Shown here one piece after another: positions 1 to 8,476 of a stretch of DNA of 64,000 nucleotides. The DNA lies in contig CAXXJI010000020.1 of assembly GCA_963666035.2 (NCBI GenBank), forward strand, positions 62,001 to 126,000, read 5' to 3'. The first letter of the stretch is position 1. Each line of letters starts with the position of its first letter. The notes beneath the pieces are model-generated. The model saw nothing but the letters and a program-made list of their open reading frames with translations, searched no databases and had not been told where the DNA came from. Origin of the DNA: CALMFG01 sp963666035. GTDB taxonomy: Bacteria > Bacillota > Clostridia > Christensenellales > CALMFG01. The position numbers and the translations under genes were made by a program.

Positions 1-93
1 ATCGGGATTTCACTGTATCACGAGAGCTTAAACGCAAGCAAAATCATCGGCATTTTGCTCTGTGTCGCAGGGCTGTATTTTATCAACCGCTAA
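1..93 (+). CDS. C-terminal end of a DMT/SMR-type membrane transporter (partial)
   Basis: An open frame runs from the first base to a TAA at 91-93 and encodes 30 residues. They contain a short polar stretch (HESLNASK) followed by a hydrophobic helix ending FINR. This resembles the last loop and final transmembrane helix of small drug/metabolite transporters (EamA or SMR type), where a Glu before the last helix and an 'IIGI-LL--AG' pattern are common. The 5' part lies outside the window, so the family is inferred from one helix only. Its stop codon overlaps the stop of the convergent alcohol dehydrogenase by a few bases, so no terminator separates them. Confidence 0.5.
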   Translation: MGISLYHESLNASKIIGILLCVAGLYFINR

Positions 94-1250
94 ATCAACC
101 GGCTTAAAATATCAACCGCATCCTGCAGGGTCACCTCGGCAGGATTTTTTTTCATCGAAGAACCCATGCTGGCTTCAGCGATTTTCTGGACATCGCTTTG
201 ATTAACGCCATAGCCCTTCAAATCTTTCGGCAGACCCAGTTTGTGGTTCAGCGCTTCCACCCGCGCCACAGCGGCCGCGCAGGCCTCATCGACGTCTTCA
301 AACTTTTTGTTTTCCAAGACCTCACCAATCACAGCATACTTGGTGACGCCTCTTTTGATATTAAACCGCATCGCTTCGGGCAGCAAGATGCCGCAGGCCG
401 CGCCGTGGGGTATATCGGTATGTGCACCCAATCCAGCGGCAAGCCCGTGCGCCACCCCCAAACCGGCATTCGCGAGGCAGAGCCCGCTGACCATGGCGCA
501 GACCGCGAGTGTGGTGCGCGCCTTGGCGTCATCCGTGTCGTACACCGCTTCCAGTGCATCCATGGCCAAAACGGTATGATGCAGAGCCAGCGCGTCGGTC
601 ATCGAATTAGGGTTTTGTGTGGTGTAAGCTTCAATCAACTGACAGACCGCGTCCATCCCCGAGGCGGCCAAAACGGATTTGGGCATGCCTTGGGTGAGGT
701 CGGGGTCCAGCACAGCCACGTCGGCGATCATGGCATCGTCCCGCATGCTGACCTTAAAGCCTTTTTCCCGCGAGGAGATCACCGCGTTTTTGGTCACCTC
801 GGTGCCTGTGCCCGATGTGGTGGGAACAGCGATAAAACAAAGCGGCTGTCTTGTCAGCTTTCTGCCCGCGCCCACGCCTTCCAGATATTCCATCACGCCG
901 CCGTCATTGACGGCCAGCGCCGCCACGGCTTTGGCGGTGTCCAAAACGCTTCCGCCCCCAATGCCCACTATGGCATCAATGCCGCTTTCCCGTGCAAATT
1001 CAGCGGCCGCGTCCACGCTTTCGGGCGAGGGTTCGCCGGACTCCACTTCGTACGTAAATACCGAAGCAGGGCACAGCCCCGCCTGAATTTCTTCAAACAG
1101 CGCTTTTTTGGCCAGTGATGCCCCATGCAGCAGCATCACCTTTTTGGCGCTTTGGGGCAGATAGGCGTTTAAGGCTTTTGCCTTGCCTGCGCCGATATCG
1201 ATTTTGACCGGGGAGATAAAAGAAAAATTATTCATAAGGGTAAGACTCAA
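90..1250 (-). CDS. iron-containing alcohol dehydrogenase
   Basis: A 386-residue protein of the usual length for group III (Fe-dependent) alcohol dehydrogenases, which interconvert alcohols and aldehydes with NAD(P)H in the cytoplasm. The nucleotide-binding motif GIGGGSVLDTAK is near residues 96-107 and PTTSGTGTEVT near 143-153. The metal site is recognisable at D200, H268 and H282, but the position that is usually the second metal ligand (as in DALTHAIEAY) is Gln204 here (GMDAVCQLIEAY). The frame opens with TTG at 1250; an ATG five codons inside (1235) is an equally possible start and neither has a clear Shine-Dalgarno. Substrate cannot be told from sequence. Monocistronic and convergent with the partial transporter. 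Confidence 0.9.
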   Translation of the reverse strand: MSLTLMNNFSFISPVKIDIGAGKAKALNAYLPQSAKKVMLLHGASLAKKALFEEIQAGLCPASVFTYEVESGEPSPESVDAAAEFARESGIDAIVGIGGGSVLDTAKAVAALAVNDGGVMEYLEGVGAGRKLTRQPLCFIAVPTTSGTGTEVTKNAVISSREKGFKVSMRDDAMIADVAVLDPDLTQGMPKSVLAASGMDAVCQLIEAYTTQNPNSMTDALALHHTVLAMDALEAVYDTDDAKARTTLAVCAMVSGLCLANAGLGVAHGLAAGLGAHTDIPHGAACGILLPEAMRFNIKRGVTKYAVIGEVLENKKFEDVDEACAAAVARVEALNHKLGLPKDLKGYGVNQSDVQKIAEASMGSSMKKNPAEVTLQDAVDILSRLI

Positions 1251-1376
1251 CTTTATTTATTTTGTATTATTAGTTTAACATAGAATAAAAGCAATTTAAT
1301 AGAGGAAAGAATATAGGAAATAATATATAATTGTGGAAATATACGCACTAAAATAGTAATTTGGAGGTAAAATATA

Positions 1377-1904
1377 ATGGAAGATCTAATTACTTGTATG
1401 AACACATATAGTGGTGCTATGCAGGTGATACTAACGCTGGGTTATGTTGTAGTAACAGTATTAATACTGTTCTCAAATCGACAGAGTATAAAAGCGATGG
1501 AGAACTCAACTAAACAAAGCTTATATATGCATGACCAGAGTATTAAAGTACAATTATTTGATAGGCGTAAAGAATTTTATGAGAAATTCGAAGAAGTAGT
1601 GAGAACAAATCTTGATCTAATAGAGAGCGACAAATTTTCTGAAGATGAGAAAAAACAAATAGAGAAATTATGTGGTGAAATGATTTTTCTATTCGATGAG
1701 GAAATTATGAGTATAGCAAATGAAATAAATGATCAATTATCAAAAATCGACCGTTTTCAATGTTATGTAAAAAGAGCTGAAGAAAAAGAAGATGATGAGA
1801 ATGAAGATAAGTATGAAGCATTAATTGATAAAGAGTTGCTTGAAATGAGTAAAAATATGAAACGTGCAAGAAAACGCATTAGAGAATATTTAATAATAAC
1901 ATAG
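1377..1904 (+). CDS. AT-rich orphan protein: one membrane helix plus coiled-coil tail
   Basis: Encodes 175 residues, with a good Shine-Dalgarno (GGAGG at 1363-1367) before the ATG. Residues about 14-34 form a hydrophobic membrane segment. The rest is highly charged and helical (a DRRKEFYEKFEE stretch, then KIDRFQCYVKRAEEKEDDENEDKYEA), consistent with a cytoplasmic coiled coil. Small proteins with this N-terminal helix followed by a 'FDRR-EFYEKF' motif occur widely as hypothetical proteins in accessory regions; I know of no assigned function. Codon use is strongly A/T-ending, unlike the flanking genes, suggesting acquisition from another source. It stands alone between the alcohol dehydrogenase and the folT riboswitch. 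Confidence 0.75.
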   Translation: MEDLITCMNTYSGAMQVILTLGYVVVTVLILFSNRQSIKAMENSTKQSLYMHDQSIKVQLFDRRKEFYEKFEEVVRTNLDLIESDKFSEDEKKQIEKLCGEMIFLFDEEIMSIANEINDQLSKIDRFQCYVKRAEEKEDDENEDKYEALIDKELLEMSKNMKRARKRIREYLIIT

Positions 1905-1933
1905 ATTTAATTTATAGAGAAAGCGTAAAACAA

Positions 1934-1962
1934 TTGAAACCGATACCCCTAACTGATATAAT
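1934..1962 (+). promoter_or_regulatory. sigma-A promoter of the THF-riboswitch/folT transcript
   Basis: TTGAAA at 1934-1939 and TATAAT at 1957-1962 are separated by exactly 17 bases. Transcription would begin near 1969, a few bases before the riboswitch aptamer. Confidence 0.8.
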
Positions 1963-1973
1963 CTAATCAATTA

Positions 1974-2070
1974 TGCAGAGTAGTTTCCTTGCGTAAAGTG
2001 TTCCGGAATGGGATGTTGTCCGGGAACGAAAAGGGTCAAACCTTGCGATAAGGAGATGCATCCGCTGTTA
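1974..2070 (+). promoter_or_regulatory. tetrahydrofolate (THF) riboswitch
   Basis: The conserved THF aptamer blocks are present in order: GCAGAGTAG, then GCGTAAAGTG, GAATGGGATG, a pairing arm GTTCCGG/CCGGGAAC, and the closing GATGCATCCGCTG. The downstream gene is folT, the classic target of this class. Between aptamer and gene lie two more stem-loops, an A/T-rich 10-bp stem at about 2069-2096 and a GCCGAAAAA-type stem at about 2107-2140, just before the AAGGAGG of folT. With no U-run terminator, control is more likely at translation initiation; that last point is inference. Confidence 0.92.
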
Positions 2071-2170
2071 AGAAAATGATAACGTCCATTTTCTTATTGG
2101 ATCGCTGTTTTTTCGGCAAAATTCTAATCGGCCGAAAAAGCAAATGCATAAGAAAAGGAGGTTATCACGC

Positions 2171-2702
2171 ATGAAACAGACAAATTTACGAACATTGATA
2201 TTCTGCGCGCTTTTGGCCGCATTAGGTGCGGTTTTCAGCGCATTTTGGTCCATCGAGATTCCGGGCTTCGGCGCCAAACTGGTGGAGATTTCGCTGGCTC
2301 CCGTGGTGGTGATGCTGGCGGGCATCTTCTTCGGTCCGCTGTACGGCGGCATGGTCGGGTTTGTGGCCGATACCGCGGGTTTTTTTATGGGGGCACAGCA
2401 CGGCGCATACAACCCGTTTTTTTCGGTCACCATGGCGCTGTTCGGCATCATCGCGGGTCTTTTTTTCCTTAAACGAAAAAAAAACAACGCCAGTGAAAAT
2501 TATCCTTCTGGTTTTGGCGGCGCAAATCGTTTGCTCGGTGGTGTTGAACACCCTGGCAATTCATCTGTTCTACGGGGTGCCTTTGCAGGTGCTGCTGCCG
2601 TCCAGAGCGGCGGCCGCGGCGGTGGAGGTGCCGGTCTATGTGTTTTTGCTGTATTTGCTGGCTAAAACGCTTTCCTATGTATTGCAAGAAATGAAACGTT
2701 AA
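2171..2702 (+). pseudogene. folT: FolT, folate ECF transporter substrate-binding subunit (frameshifted at an A9 run)
   Basis: Membrane S component that would bind folate and pair with a shared EcfA/EcfT module. The start at 2171 has AAGGAGG at 2156-2161. Residues 1-100 read well (helix LIFCALLAALGAVFSAFW, then loops typical of FolT ending LFFLKRKK). The frame is then lost at a run of nine A (2476-2484), and the rest of the protein (VKIILLVLAAQIVCSVVLNT ... YVLQEMKR) continues in the next frame to 2702. Removing one A restores a 176-residue protein of normal FolT length. The intact THF riboswitch and promoter argue that the gene is in use, so this may be a sequencing error or transcriptional slippage rather than real decay. 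Confidence 0.88.
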
Positions 2703-2737
2703 ATATTACATTAAAATCGTACCAAAGGAGAAAGACT

Positions 2738-3187
2738 ATGGCATCAAAAGAAGAAATGGTAAAAGAAGCACGGGAAGCGTTCCTTGGCGGCTGCAACTGC
2801 GCGCAGTCCACGGCGATTCCGTTTGCTGATTGCTGCGGCATCACCAAAGACGCGATGTTGAAATTGGCGTCCGGCCTTGGCGGCGGGGTTGGCGGATTAA
2901 AGCAGACCTGCGGCATCATCACCGGCATGGCGCTGGTGATCGGCATGAAAAAAGGCAGTGCGGATCCGAAAGACGCTGAAAACAAGGCGATGATTAAGGA
3001 TGACATTCAGGCACTGGCGAAAGAATTCACCAGTCAGTTTGACTCCACCCTCTGCGCCGAACTGACCGCCAAGCTGGAAAAAGATCCGGTGCCTTCGGTC
3101 TATACGGGCGAGCTTTATGAGCAGAAACCCTGCATGGCACTGGTGGAAACCGGAGTGGGGATGATCTACGATTATCTCAACGCGTAA
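2738..3187 (+). CDS. C_GCAxxG_C_C family putative redox protein
   Basis: A 149-residue protein with the signature cysteines of the C_GCAxxG_C_C family: GGCNCAQST near residues 17-25, FADCCG near 29-34, LKQTCG near 49-54, and a C-terminal KPC. The family is thought to bind a metal or take part in redox reactions in anaerobes, but no reaction is established. A strong Shine-Dalgarno (AAAGGAG) precedes the ATG. It follows folT after 35 bases and may share its transcript; an intrinsic terminator follows directly. Confidence 0.85.
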   Translation: MASKEEMVKEAREAFLGGCNCAQSTAIPFADCCGITKDAMLKLASGLGGGVGGLKQTCGIITGMALVIGMKKGSADPKDAENKAMIKDDIQALAKEFTSQFDSTLCAELTAKLEKDPVPSVYTGELYEQKPCMALVETGVGMIYDYLNA

Positions 3188-3204
3188 ATTAAGACAAACA
3201 AAGC

Positions 3205-3233
3205 GGCTTTGGGAACCCCAAGGCCCTTTTTTT
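3205..3233 (+). terminator. intrinsic terminator after the C_GCAxxG_C_C gene
   Basis: A nine-pair stem (GGCTTTGGG with CCCAAGGCC, loop AAC) is followed by seven T. The T-run reaches into the stop codon of the convergent U32 gene. Confidence 0.85.
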
Positions 3234-5508
3234 ATTGGCCGGAGGGAAAAAGACGGCTAAACAGTGCGGTGCATTCCTCGGCACTTTCATCCAAAAGGGA
3301 TATCCGAAAACTTGTTGCGCCCAAAGATTCCAGCGTATCGATTTCGTTTGTCCGGTCAATGTTTTCTGCGGCAAAGATATGGTTATGGCAATCCGCGTCA
3401 GTTTTGATGGGATAGATGTGTCCGTGAATATCCTGTAAGGCATAGGATGCGCTTTTGCATAAACCGCAGTCTTTTTGCCTGCACAGCGCCGAAGCGATGA
3501 TGCAGTTTTTGGTCAGCATCACTTCAAAGTGCCCATAGACCACGGCTTCCAGCGGCGGGGCAAAGCCGAAGCGGCGGATAAATGCGTCTGTCATAGCCTT
3601 AATTTGCTGATCGTTCAGCTCGGGGCTGAGCGTAATCATCCCAGCGCCTTTTTCCAAAAGCAAAGCCAGAGAAAAGGCATTTTGGACATTCAGGGAATAA
3701 TCAGCCGCAAAAGAACTTCCGATGTATTCACTGAGTGCGCCGTTTTCGGTGACCAGTACCTGTTTGGCGTCGTCTTCTTCCGGTTTTCCCGCGCGGGGAG
3801 GCATATAGAAAAAACGTTTGTCTTGGGTGTGCGCCCGGTACAGCCCGGCATGGTCGGTATAGATTCGGACAAAGGGATATGCGCGGGCGGCATGGTATTG
3901 CGCATCATCTCGCACCAAGACGCTGAAACCCGCGCCCAACGGGTTAAAACGGCTGAAATCAAACAGTTTCACGATATCGGGGGTTTGTTTTTGCCGCACC
4001 TTGGGACAGGATCGCAATTCGGTCAGACGATCGGTTAAGATGCGCCGAAGCCGATTGAGTTCGGATTTTGGGATAAAGATATTGGGGCCACCCGAAAAGG
4101 TGCATGTGCGCATCTCAAACACGGTGTCTCCAAGACGGGCGAGCTGGGCTCGAACGGTGTCGGCATCGGTGGGGGTGCTTTTGGCAGAAGCAACGATTTC
4201 GCCTTTTTCAGTCAACGTATGAACACCGTCCGAAAGCGTTATCAAGAGCGATTCGCCGATTTTGGCGGTTATGGTGAAATCCACCGGGATGTGGATGGGA
4301 GTGTAGTCTGCTAGCCGGGCGTTCAACGTTTTATCAAATGTGACCAGTACGGTATCCGGCGCTGATAGATTCGGTTTGTTTTCCAGCTGGATGGTATCGC
4401 CCGCATCGGCACCGCTCACCAGCAGACCGTCTTGATAGATTTTCTCGGCGATCATGCCCAAATCGGATTTTTCAAACTTGATACCGTCACCCTGATTCAG
4501 CGGTGCGCTGAGTTTAATGGTGATTCTGTCCCGACGGGTTTGAGTGACCTGACCGACGATAACACCCATATGGTTGGGGCGCTCAGGACGCATCATCGCT
4601 TTGCCGAATGCATCGAAAAGCAGGCCTTCGGTATATCCGCGGTTAAACAGCCGCGCCAGCGTATCCATATCCATTTCGGACAGTTCGGATTTCCCATTTT
4701 CGGCGGCGGAGTCGATCAGCCGCCGATACAGCGCGGTGATGTAACCCACATATTCGGGCGACTTCATACGCCCTTCAATTTTGAAAGCATCCACACCAGC
4801 ATCCATCAGTTCACCGATGCGCGTCAACGCACCTAAATCTTTGGGGGACAACAAAAACTCACCTTCGGCCGGCAGTGTTTGAATTTCCCTGTTTTTGGTT
4901 TCAAGCAAGGCATAGCGCATACGGCAGACCTGCGCACATGCGCCCTGATTGCCGCTTCTCCCTTGCGTCAGCGCTGAGAACAGGCACTGGCCGGAATAGG
5001 AGATGCAGAGCGCACCGTGGATAAACACTTCGGTCTGGAGATTCAGCGTCTTTAATGCACGTATTTCAGCAAGACCCATCTCCCGCGCCAATACCACACG
5101 CTGGGCACCTAAATTTTTTGCAAACATCACAGATGCAGCGCTGTGATTGTGCATCTGCGTGCTGGCGTGCCAGGGCAGGTTGGGGAACATTGCGGATACG
5201 ATTTTCGCCGCGCCGATATCCTGCAAGATGACGGCATCCGCCCTGATATCGTTGAGGAAGGACACCGTGTCAATAAAGCTATCCCACCGGGCTTGACTAA
5301 TCAGTGTATTGACAGTAACATATATTTTTTTGCCATACAAATGGGCGTATGCAATCGCATCGCACAGTGCCTGTTTTGAAAAATTTTCAGCGAATGCACG
5401 CGCGCCAAATTGTTCGCCGCCGAGGTAAACGGCGTCGGCACCATGATGTACCGCTTGTTTTAAGGCTTCTATATTGCCCGCGGGGGATAAAAGCTCCGGT
5501 TTTTTCAT
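3232..5508 (-). CDS. U32 family peptidase-like protein (RlhA-type, with DUF3656 region)
   Basis: A long (758-residue) member of the U32 family, which includes the RlhA/TrhP-type RNA hydroxylation proteins as well as putative collagenases. The N-terminal TIM-barrel domain opens with ELLSPAGNIEALKQAVHHGA. The U32 signature cysteines sit near 170-200 (HGALCISYSGQC ... GNQGACAQVCR), and a second Cys cluster lies near residues 680-700 (CIIASALCRQKDCGLC). The middle region resembles DUF3656, as in the 23S rRNA hydroxycytidine enzyme RlhA. An RNA-modifying role is therefore likelier than proteolysis, but this is by family analogy. The start is supported by AAAGGAA eight bases upstream. Confidence 0.88.
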   Translation of the reverse strand: MKKPELLSPAGNIEALKQAVHHGADAVYLGGEQFGARAFAENFSKQALCDAIAYAHLYGKKIYVTVNTLISQARWDSFIDTVSFLNDIRADAVILQDIGAAKIVSAMFPNLPWHASTQMHNHSAASVMFAKNLGAQRVVLAREMGLAEIRALKTLNLQTEVFIHGALCISYSGQCLFSALTQGRSGNQGACAQVCRMRYALLETKNREIQTLPAEGEFLLSPKDLGALTRIGELMDAGVDAFKIEGRMKSPEYVGYITALYRRLIDSAAENGKSELSEMDMDTLARLFNRGYTEGLLFDAFGKAMMRPERPNHMGVIVGQVTQTRRDRITIKLSAPLNQGDGIKFEKSDLGMIAEKIYQDGLLVSGADAGDTIQLENKPNLSAPDTVLVTFDKTLNARLADYTPIHIPVDFTITAKIGESLLITLSDGVHTLTEKGEIVASAKSTPTDADTVRAQLARLGDTVFEMRTCTFSGGPNIFIPKSELNRLRRILTDRLTELRSCPKVRQKQTPDIVKLFDFSRFNPLGAGFSVLVRDDAQYHAARAYPFVRIYTDHAGLYRAHTQDKRFFYMPPRAGKPEEDDAKQVLVTENGALSEYIGSSFAADYSLNVQNAFSLALLLEKGAGMITLSPELNDQQIKAMTDAFIRRFGFAPPLEAVVYGHFEVMLTKNCIIASALCRQKDCGLCKSASYALQDIHGHIYPIKTDADCHNHIFAAENIDRTNEIDTLESLGATSFRISLLDESAEECTALFSRLFPSGQ

Positions 5509-5565
5509 CGTTGTTCCTTTTGTGTATATGATGCTATTATTCTATCAACCGATTGTAAAAAAGCC

Positions 5566-5597
5566 AATAGAAAAAGAGGATGACAGAAGCCATCCTC
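5566..5597 (-). terminator. intrinsic terminator of the flavodiiron gene
   Basis: On the minus strand GAGGATG pairs with CATCCTC around an eight-base loop and is followed by TTTTT, between the stop of the flavodiiron gene and the start of the U32 gene. Confidence 0.75.
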
Positions 5598-5611
5598 ATA
5601 TATGGATAATG

Positions 5612-6835
5612 CTAGTTTCCAGTTTGATTGATTTTGGCGATCAACGCCTGACAGCTCTCACGGATACGCGCGATATCGTCCGTCTTGGCACTGCCATTGA
5701 ATTCGACCGGCTCAATAAAATCCCATCCGGTGCGATATTTTTCCATCATCTCGTCTAAATCTTTCTGTGCGCCGCCCGACCAGCCGAAAGAACCCAGCCG
5801 GAAAGCCAGACGGTTCTGTGCTTTTTTACGGCAGATTTCCTCCAGCACAGCCGCCATGGGGGGATACATCTTATATTCATAGGTCGGCATGGCTAAAACA
5901 ACGCCCTGCGACTGCCATACACTGGCCAGCATATGCGACCAGGTATCTTCGCTGACATTATGAATATGAAGCGTCATTTTTGCCTTTTCAAACTCTTCGA
6001 TTACCACATCAATGGCTTTTCGCGTCATACCGTACATAGAGCCCCAAAGGAGCGTGGCTTCTTTCTTGCAGGGGCCTTTTTGGTAGCCGGCGTATCTGGC
6101 ATAATCATCAATAACACGCTGCGGGTTTTTGCGCCAGACAATGCCATGACCAGGGGCTACGATTTTGATGGGCAGTGCACGGCATTTGGCAACGGCTTTA
6201 TCGACAAACAGTGAGAAAGCCCCGATGATATTGGCGTAATACCGAAGCGCTTCGGATTCGTAAAAATCCAAAGTTTTATCATCCAAAAGGTCGTCGTACC
6301 CTTCGGCGGAGACACTGCCGAATGAACCGAACGCGTCACAAGGGAAAAGTGTGCCAGAAAGCGTGTCGAAGGTAGCGATGGTATCCGGCCAGTGGACATT
6401 GGGGATGTCGATAAACTGCAAAACGCGCCCTGCGCCGAGATCCACGCTGTCTCCCTCTTTGACCACCTGAATATTATCGGTATGCTCAAAAAACGCGTTT
6501 AAAAGATTGGCGGACTTTTGGGAACACAAGATCTTCGCTTCGGGCTTTAATTTTTCAATCGTGCTGATCCATCCCGAATGATCAGGCTCCATATGATTGA
6601 TAATGAGATAATCAACCGTCTCAATCTGCACATCCATTTTGTCCAGCGCCTCTTTGAAATGCTGGGCTAGATCGCTGTAGCAAAGCACACCGTCCACAAT
6701 GGCGGTTTTTTCACCTTTTATAATATAGGAATTCAATGAGACACCGTGCGGCAAGTCCCAAAAACCTTCAAAAAGAATATTTTCAACATTGGTGGTGATA
6801 CGGGTAATGCCATCGGTTACTTTAGTAATATTCAT
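5612..6835 (-). CDS. fprA: flavodiiron protein (FprA-type A-flavoprotein)
   Basis: A 407-residue cytoplasmic enzyme that reduces O2 to water and/or NO to N2O, a standard oxygen-defence protein of strict anaerobes. The N-terminal metallo-beta-lactamase-like domain carries the diiron ligand motif HMEPDH near residues 80-85, followed by NVHWPDT, CDAFGSFG and PGHG. The C-terminal flavodoxin domain begins near residue 255 with the FMN loop LLWGSMYGMT. The ATG at 6835 is chosen because GGAAAGGA lies just upstream; an in-frame ATG at 6856 lacks a ribosome-binding site. It has its own promoter at 6868-6896 and a terminator, so it is monocistronic. No fused rubredoxin domain. Confidence 0.93.
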   Translation of the reverse strand: MNITKVTDGITRITTNVENILFEGFWDLPHGVSLNSYIIKGEKTAIVDGVLCYSDLAQHFKEALDKMDVQIETVDYLIINHMEPDHSGWISTIEKLKPEAKILCSQKSANLLNAFFEHTDNIQVVKEGDSVDLGAGRVLQFIDIPNVHWPDTIATFDTLSGTLFPCDAFGSFGSVSAEGYDDLLDDKTLDFYESEALRYYANIIGAFSLFVDKAVAKCRALPIKIVAPGHGIVWRKNPQRVIDDYARYAGYQKGPCKKEATLLWGSMYGMTRKAIDVVIEEFEKAKMTLHIHNVSEDTWSHMLASVWQSQGVVLAMPTYEYKMYPPMAAVLEEICRKKAQNRLAFRLGSFGWSGGAQKDLDEMMEKYRTGWDFIEPVEFNGSAKTDDIARIRESCQALIAKINQTGN

Positions 6836-6867
6836 CTGTTTTTCCTTTCCATTCATCTTTCATTCTC

Positions 6868-6896
6868 ATTCTATGCGCTCTAAAAATATCTGTCAA
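6868..6896 (-). promoter_or_regulatory. sigma-A promoter of fprA
   Basis: On the minus strand, TTGACA (6891-6896) and TAGAAT (6868-6873) are separated by 17 bases, about 35 bases before the chosen start codon. Confidence 0.8.
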
Positions 6897-7055
6897 CAAA
6901 ATGCAACGATTGCGACCGATAAAAATGAACGATTTGATTTTAAGCGAGAGAACCTTAAGGGAAACGCAGGTAAATGATAAACATTTTGACTGACACTTGA
7001 AAAAGCGTATCAGGGTGTGGTATCGTCAATTTAAAAGAAAAGCGGAGGAAAAGCG

Positions 7056-7238
7056 ATGCCCGACCTAAAGCTGAAATGCACCGATTGCGGCCAGCCTTTT
7101 TTATTCACCGAAAAAGAACAGACTTTTTATGCGGAAAAAGGTTTTAACACCAAGCCAAAACGCTGCTTGGAATGCCGAAAAAAGCGCGATGAAAAACTGC
7201 GGCAGAAGCGAAAAGAAAATAGCGGGGGCAGTTGGTAG
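7056..7238 (+). CDS. small zinc-ribbon protein (zf-trcl-like)
   Basis: A 60-residue basic protein with two CxxC pairs: LKCTDCG near residues 7-11 and KRCLECRKKR near 36-43, with a FxxxEQxFYxxKGF segment between them. This is the pattern of the small 'probable zinc-ribbon' domain proteins common in Firmicutes, which probably bind one zinc ion; nucleic-acid binding is suggested by the Lys/Arg-rich tail but not shown. AGCGGAGG precedes the ATG. Function unknown. Confidence 0.82.
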   Translation: MPDLKLKCTDCGQPFLFTEKEQTFYAEKGFNTKPKRCLECRKKRDEKLRQKRKENSGGSW

Positions 7239-7314
7239 GAATTGGGGCTTAAAATATATCATTGTGGTATGATATAATGACGTCAATATAATATCGTTTT
7301 TACCTGGAGACATT

Positions 7315-8418
7315 ATGAAAACAAAGAAAATCATCATTCCTATCATCCTTATCCTGATCGCAGCGATCATGAGCGGATGTCTGGTACAGGACAATACAGC
7401 GCCGGTTGCCTCAAAAAAACCAATCGCGGCGCCCACACCCACGCCGGTACCCATCGCCGATGAAGGTTACCCTGCGACGATTATACAGTGGATGATCCCG
7501 TTTGGTGCGGGGACTGATGTGGATGATTGGAATCGCGCGATCGGGGATGCGTTTGCGCAGCATTTAAGCTGGCGGGTGATGTATACTAATATTTCGGGCG
7601 GGCTTTCGGGTTCGACAGGTACCTATAAAGTTTACCATTCCCGCCACGACGGCTATATGTACGTCGGAGTCAGTGAACGCAGTCTGACGATACCGATCTA
7701 TGTGGAAGGTACACTGTCCAGCAAGGACTGGATTTATTTTATTGCGGGCGGAACACCGATGGTGCTCTGTTCCAGTCGAGACATCGGTCTTGAAACACTT
7801 GACGAATTTATTCTGGCGGCCAAGAGCGTGGAAAAGGACGATGCGCTGACCATCGCGTCATGGGGCGGCGGGCTTTACGCCGCACTGCCGTATTATTTCA
7901 TCACCGAAAGCGGCATTACTTTTAAATTGAAAAACTATAACAGCGAGGAAGATGCGCTGGCTGCGGCACGGAACGCGGAAGTGGATGGCATCATCGCACC
8001 AGCTGATTTCGTTAAAGAGTCGATCAGCGAGGGACGGTTGATTCCGCTGGCGGTCATGGATGATAAAGATTTGACCAATCACAGCTTTTATAGTAAAACG
8101 ATTCCGTCGATTCGCACCGAAGTGCCCGAACTGCCCGCCGAAGGGCTGGAGGCACTACGGCAGTTCAGAGGTTTTGCTGTGCCGGCGGATACCCCGCGCG
8201 AGATTGTTTTAGCCATTCAGGATGGTTTCTTGAGGCTGAAGGACAACGAAGCGTTTAATCAATTTTTAAATTCGGTTTATGGCACTATGTATCTGTATTC
8301 GGATGAGGAAGCCAGAACGTATATTGAGCTTTCTGAGCAGTACCTTTGCTGGATATTGTCGGATATGAATAAGGGCGGGTATACTCCGGAGTATGTGGGC
8401 ATCGAGCGTCCGTACTAA
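7315..8418 (+). CDS. TctC/Bug-type substrate-binding lipoprotein (tripartite tricarboxylate transporter family)
   Basis: A 367-residue exported lipoprotein: a charged start, hydrophobic helix and lipobox IMSGC (Cys about residue 21), followed by a Thr/Pro linker. The mature part matches the Bug/TctC fold, with a QWMIPFGAGTDVDDWNR segment near residues 58-75, SGGLSGSTGTYKV near 98-110, and a C-terminal VPADTPREIV block. The family captures carboxylates (citrate, tartrate, others) for TctAB permeases. No tctA or tctB is next to it, so it is either an orphan receptor or serves a transporter elsewhere. A bidirectional terminator follows. Confidence 0.85.
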   Translation: MKTKKIIIPIILILIAAIMSGCLVQDNTAPVASKKPIAAPTPTPVPIADEGYPATIIQWMIPFGAGTDVDDWNRAIGDAFAQHLSWRVMYTNISGGLSGSTGTYKVYHSRHDGYMYVGVSERSLTIPIYVEGTLSSKDWIYFIAGGTPMVLCSSRDIGLETLDEFILAAKSVEKDDALTIASWGGGLYAALPYYFITESGITFKLKNYNSEEDALAAARNAEVDGIIAPADFVKESISEGRLIPLAVMDDKDLTNHSFYSKTIPSIRTEVPELPAEGLEALRQFRGFAVPADTPREIVLAIQDGFLRLKDNEAFNQFLNSVYGTMYLYSDEEARTYIELSEQYLCWILSDMNKGGYTPEYVGIERPY

Positions 8419-8431
8419 TACTGATTAAAAA

Positions 8432-8460
8432 AAACCGCTTATAAGAAAGCGGTTTTTTTT
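8432..8460. terminator. bidirectional intrinsic terminator
   Basis: AAACCGCTT pairs with AAGCGGTTT around a six-base loop, with A and T runs on both sides, between two convergent genes. Confidence 0.88.
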
Positions 8461-8476
8461 GTATTCAATCATATAG

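Noticed and set aside
198..1118. Long plus-strand open frame opposite the alcohol dehydrogenase
   Set aside because: No recognisable domain or ribosome-binding site; composition is that of the antisense of a conserved Fe-dependent dehydrogenase.
3475..4836. Several plus-strand frames opposite the U32 gene
   Set aside because: Low-complexity His/Arg/Gly-rich antisense translations without starts or homology; the minus-strand gene is conserved throughout.
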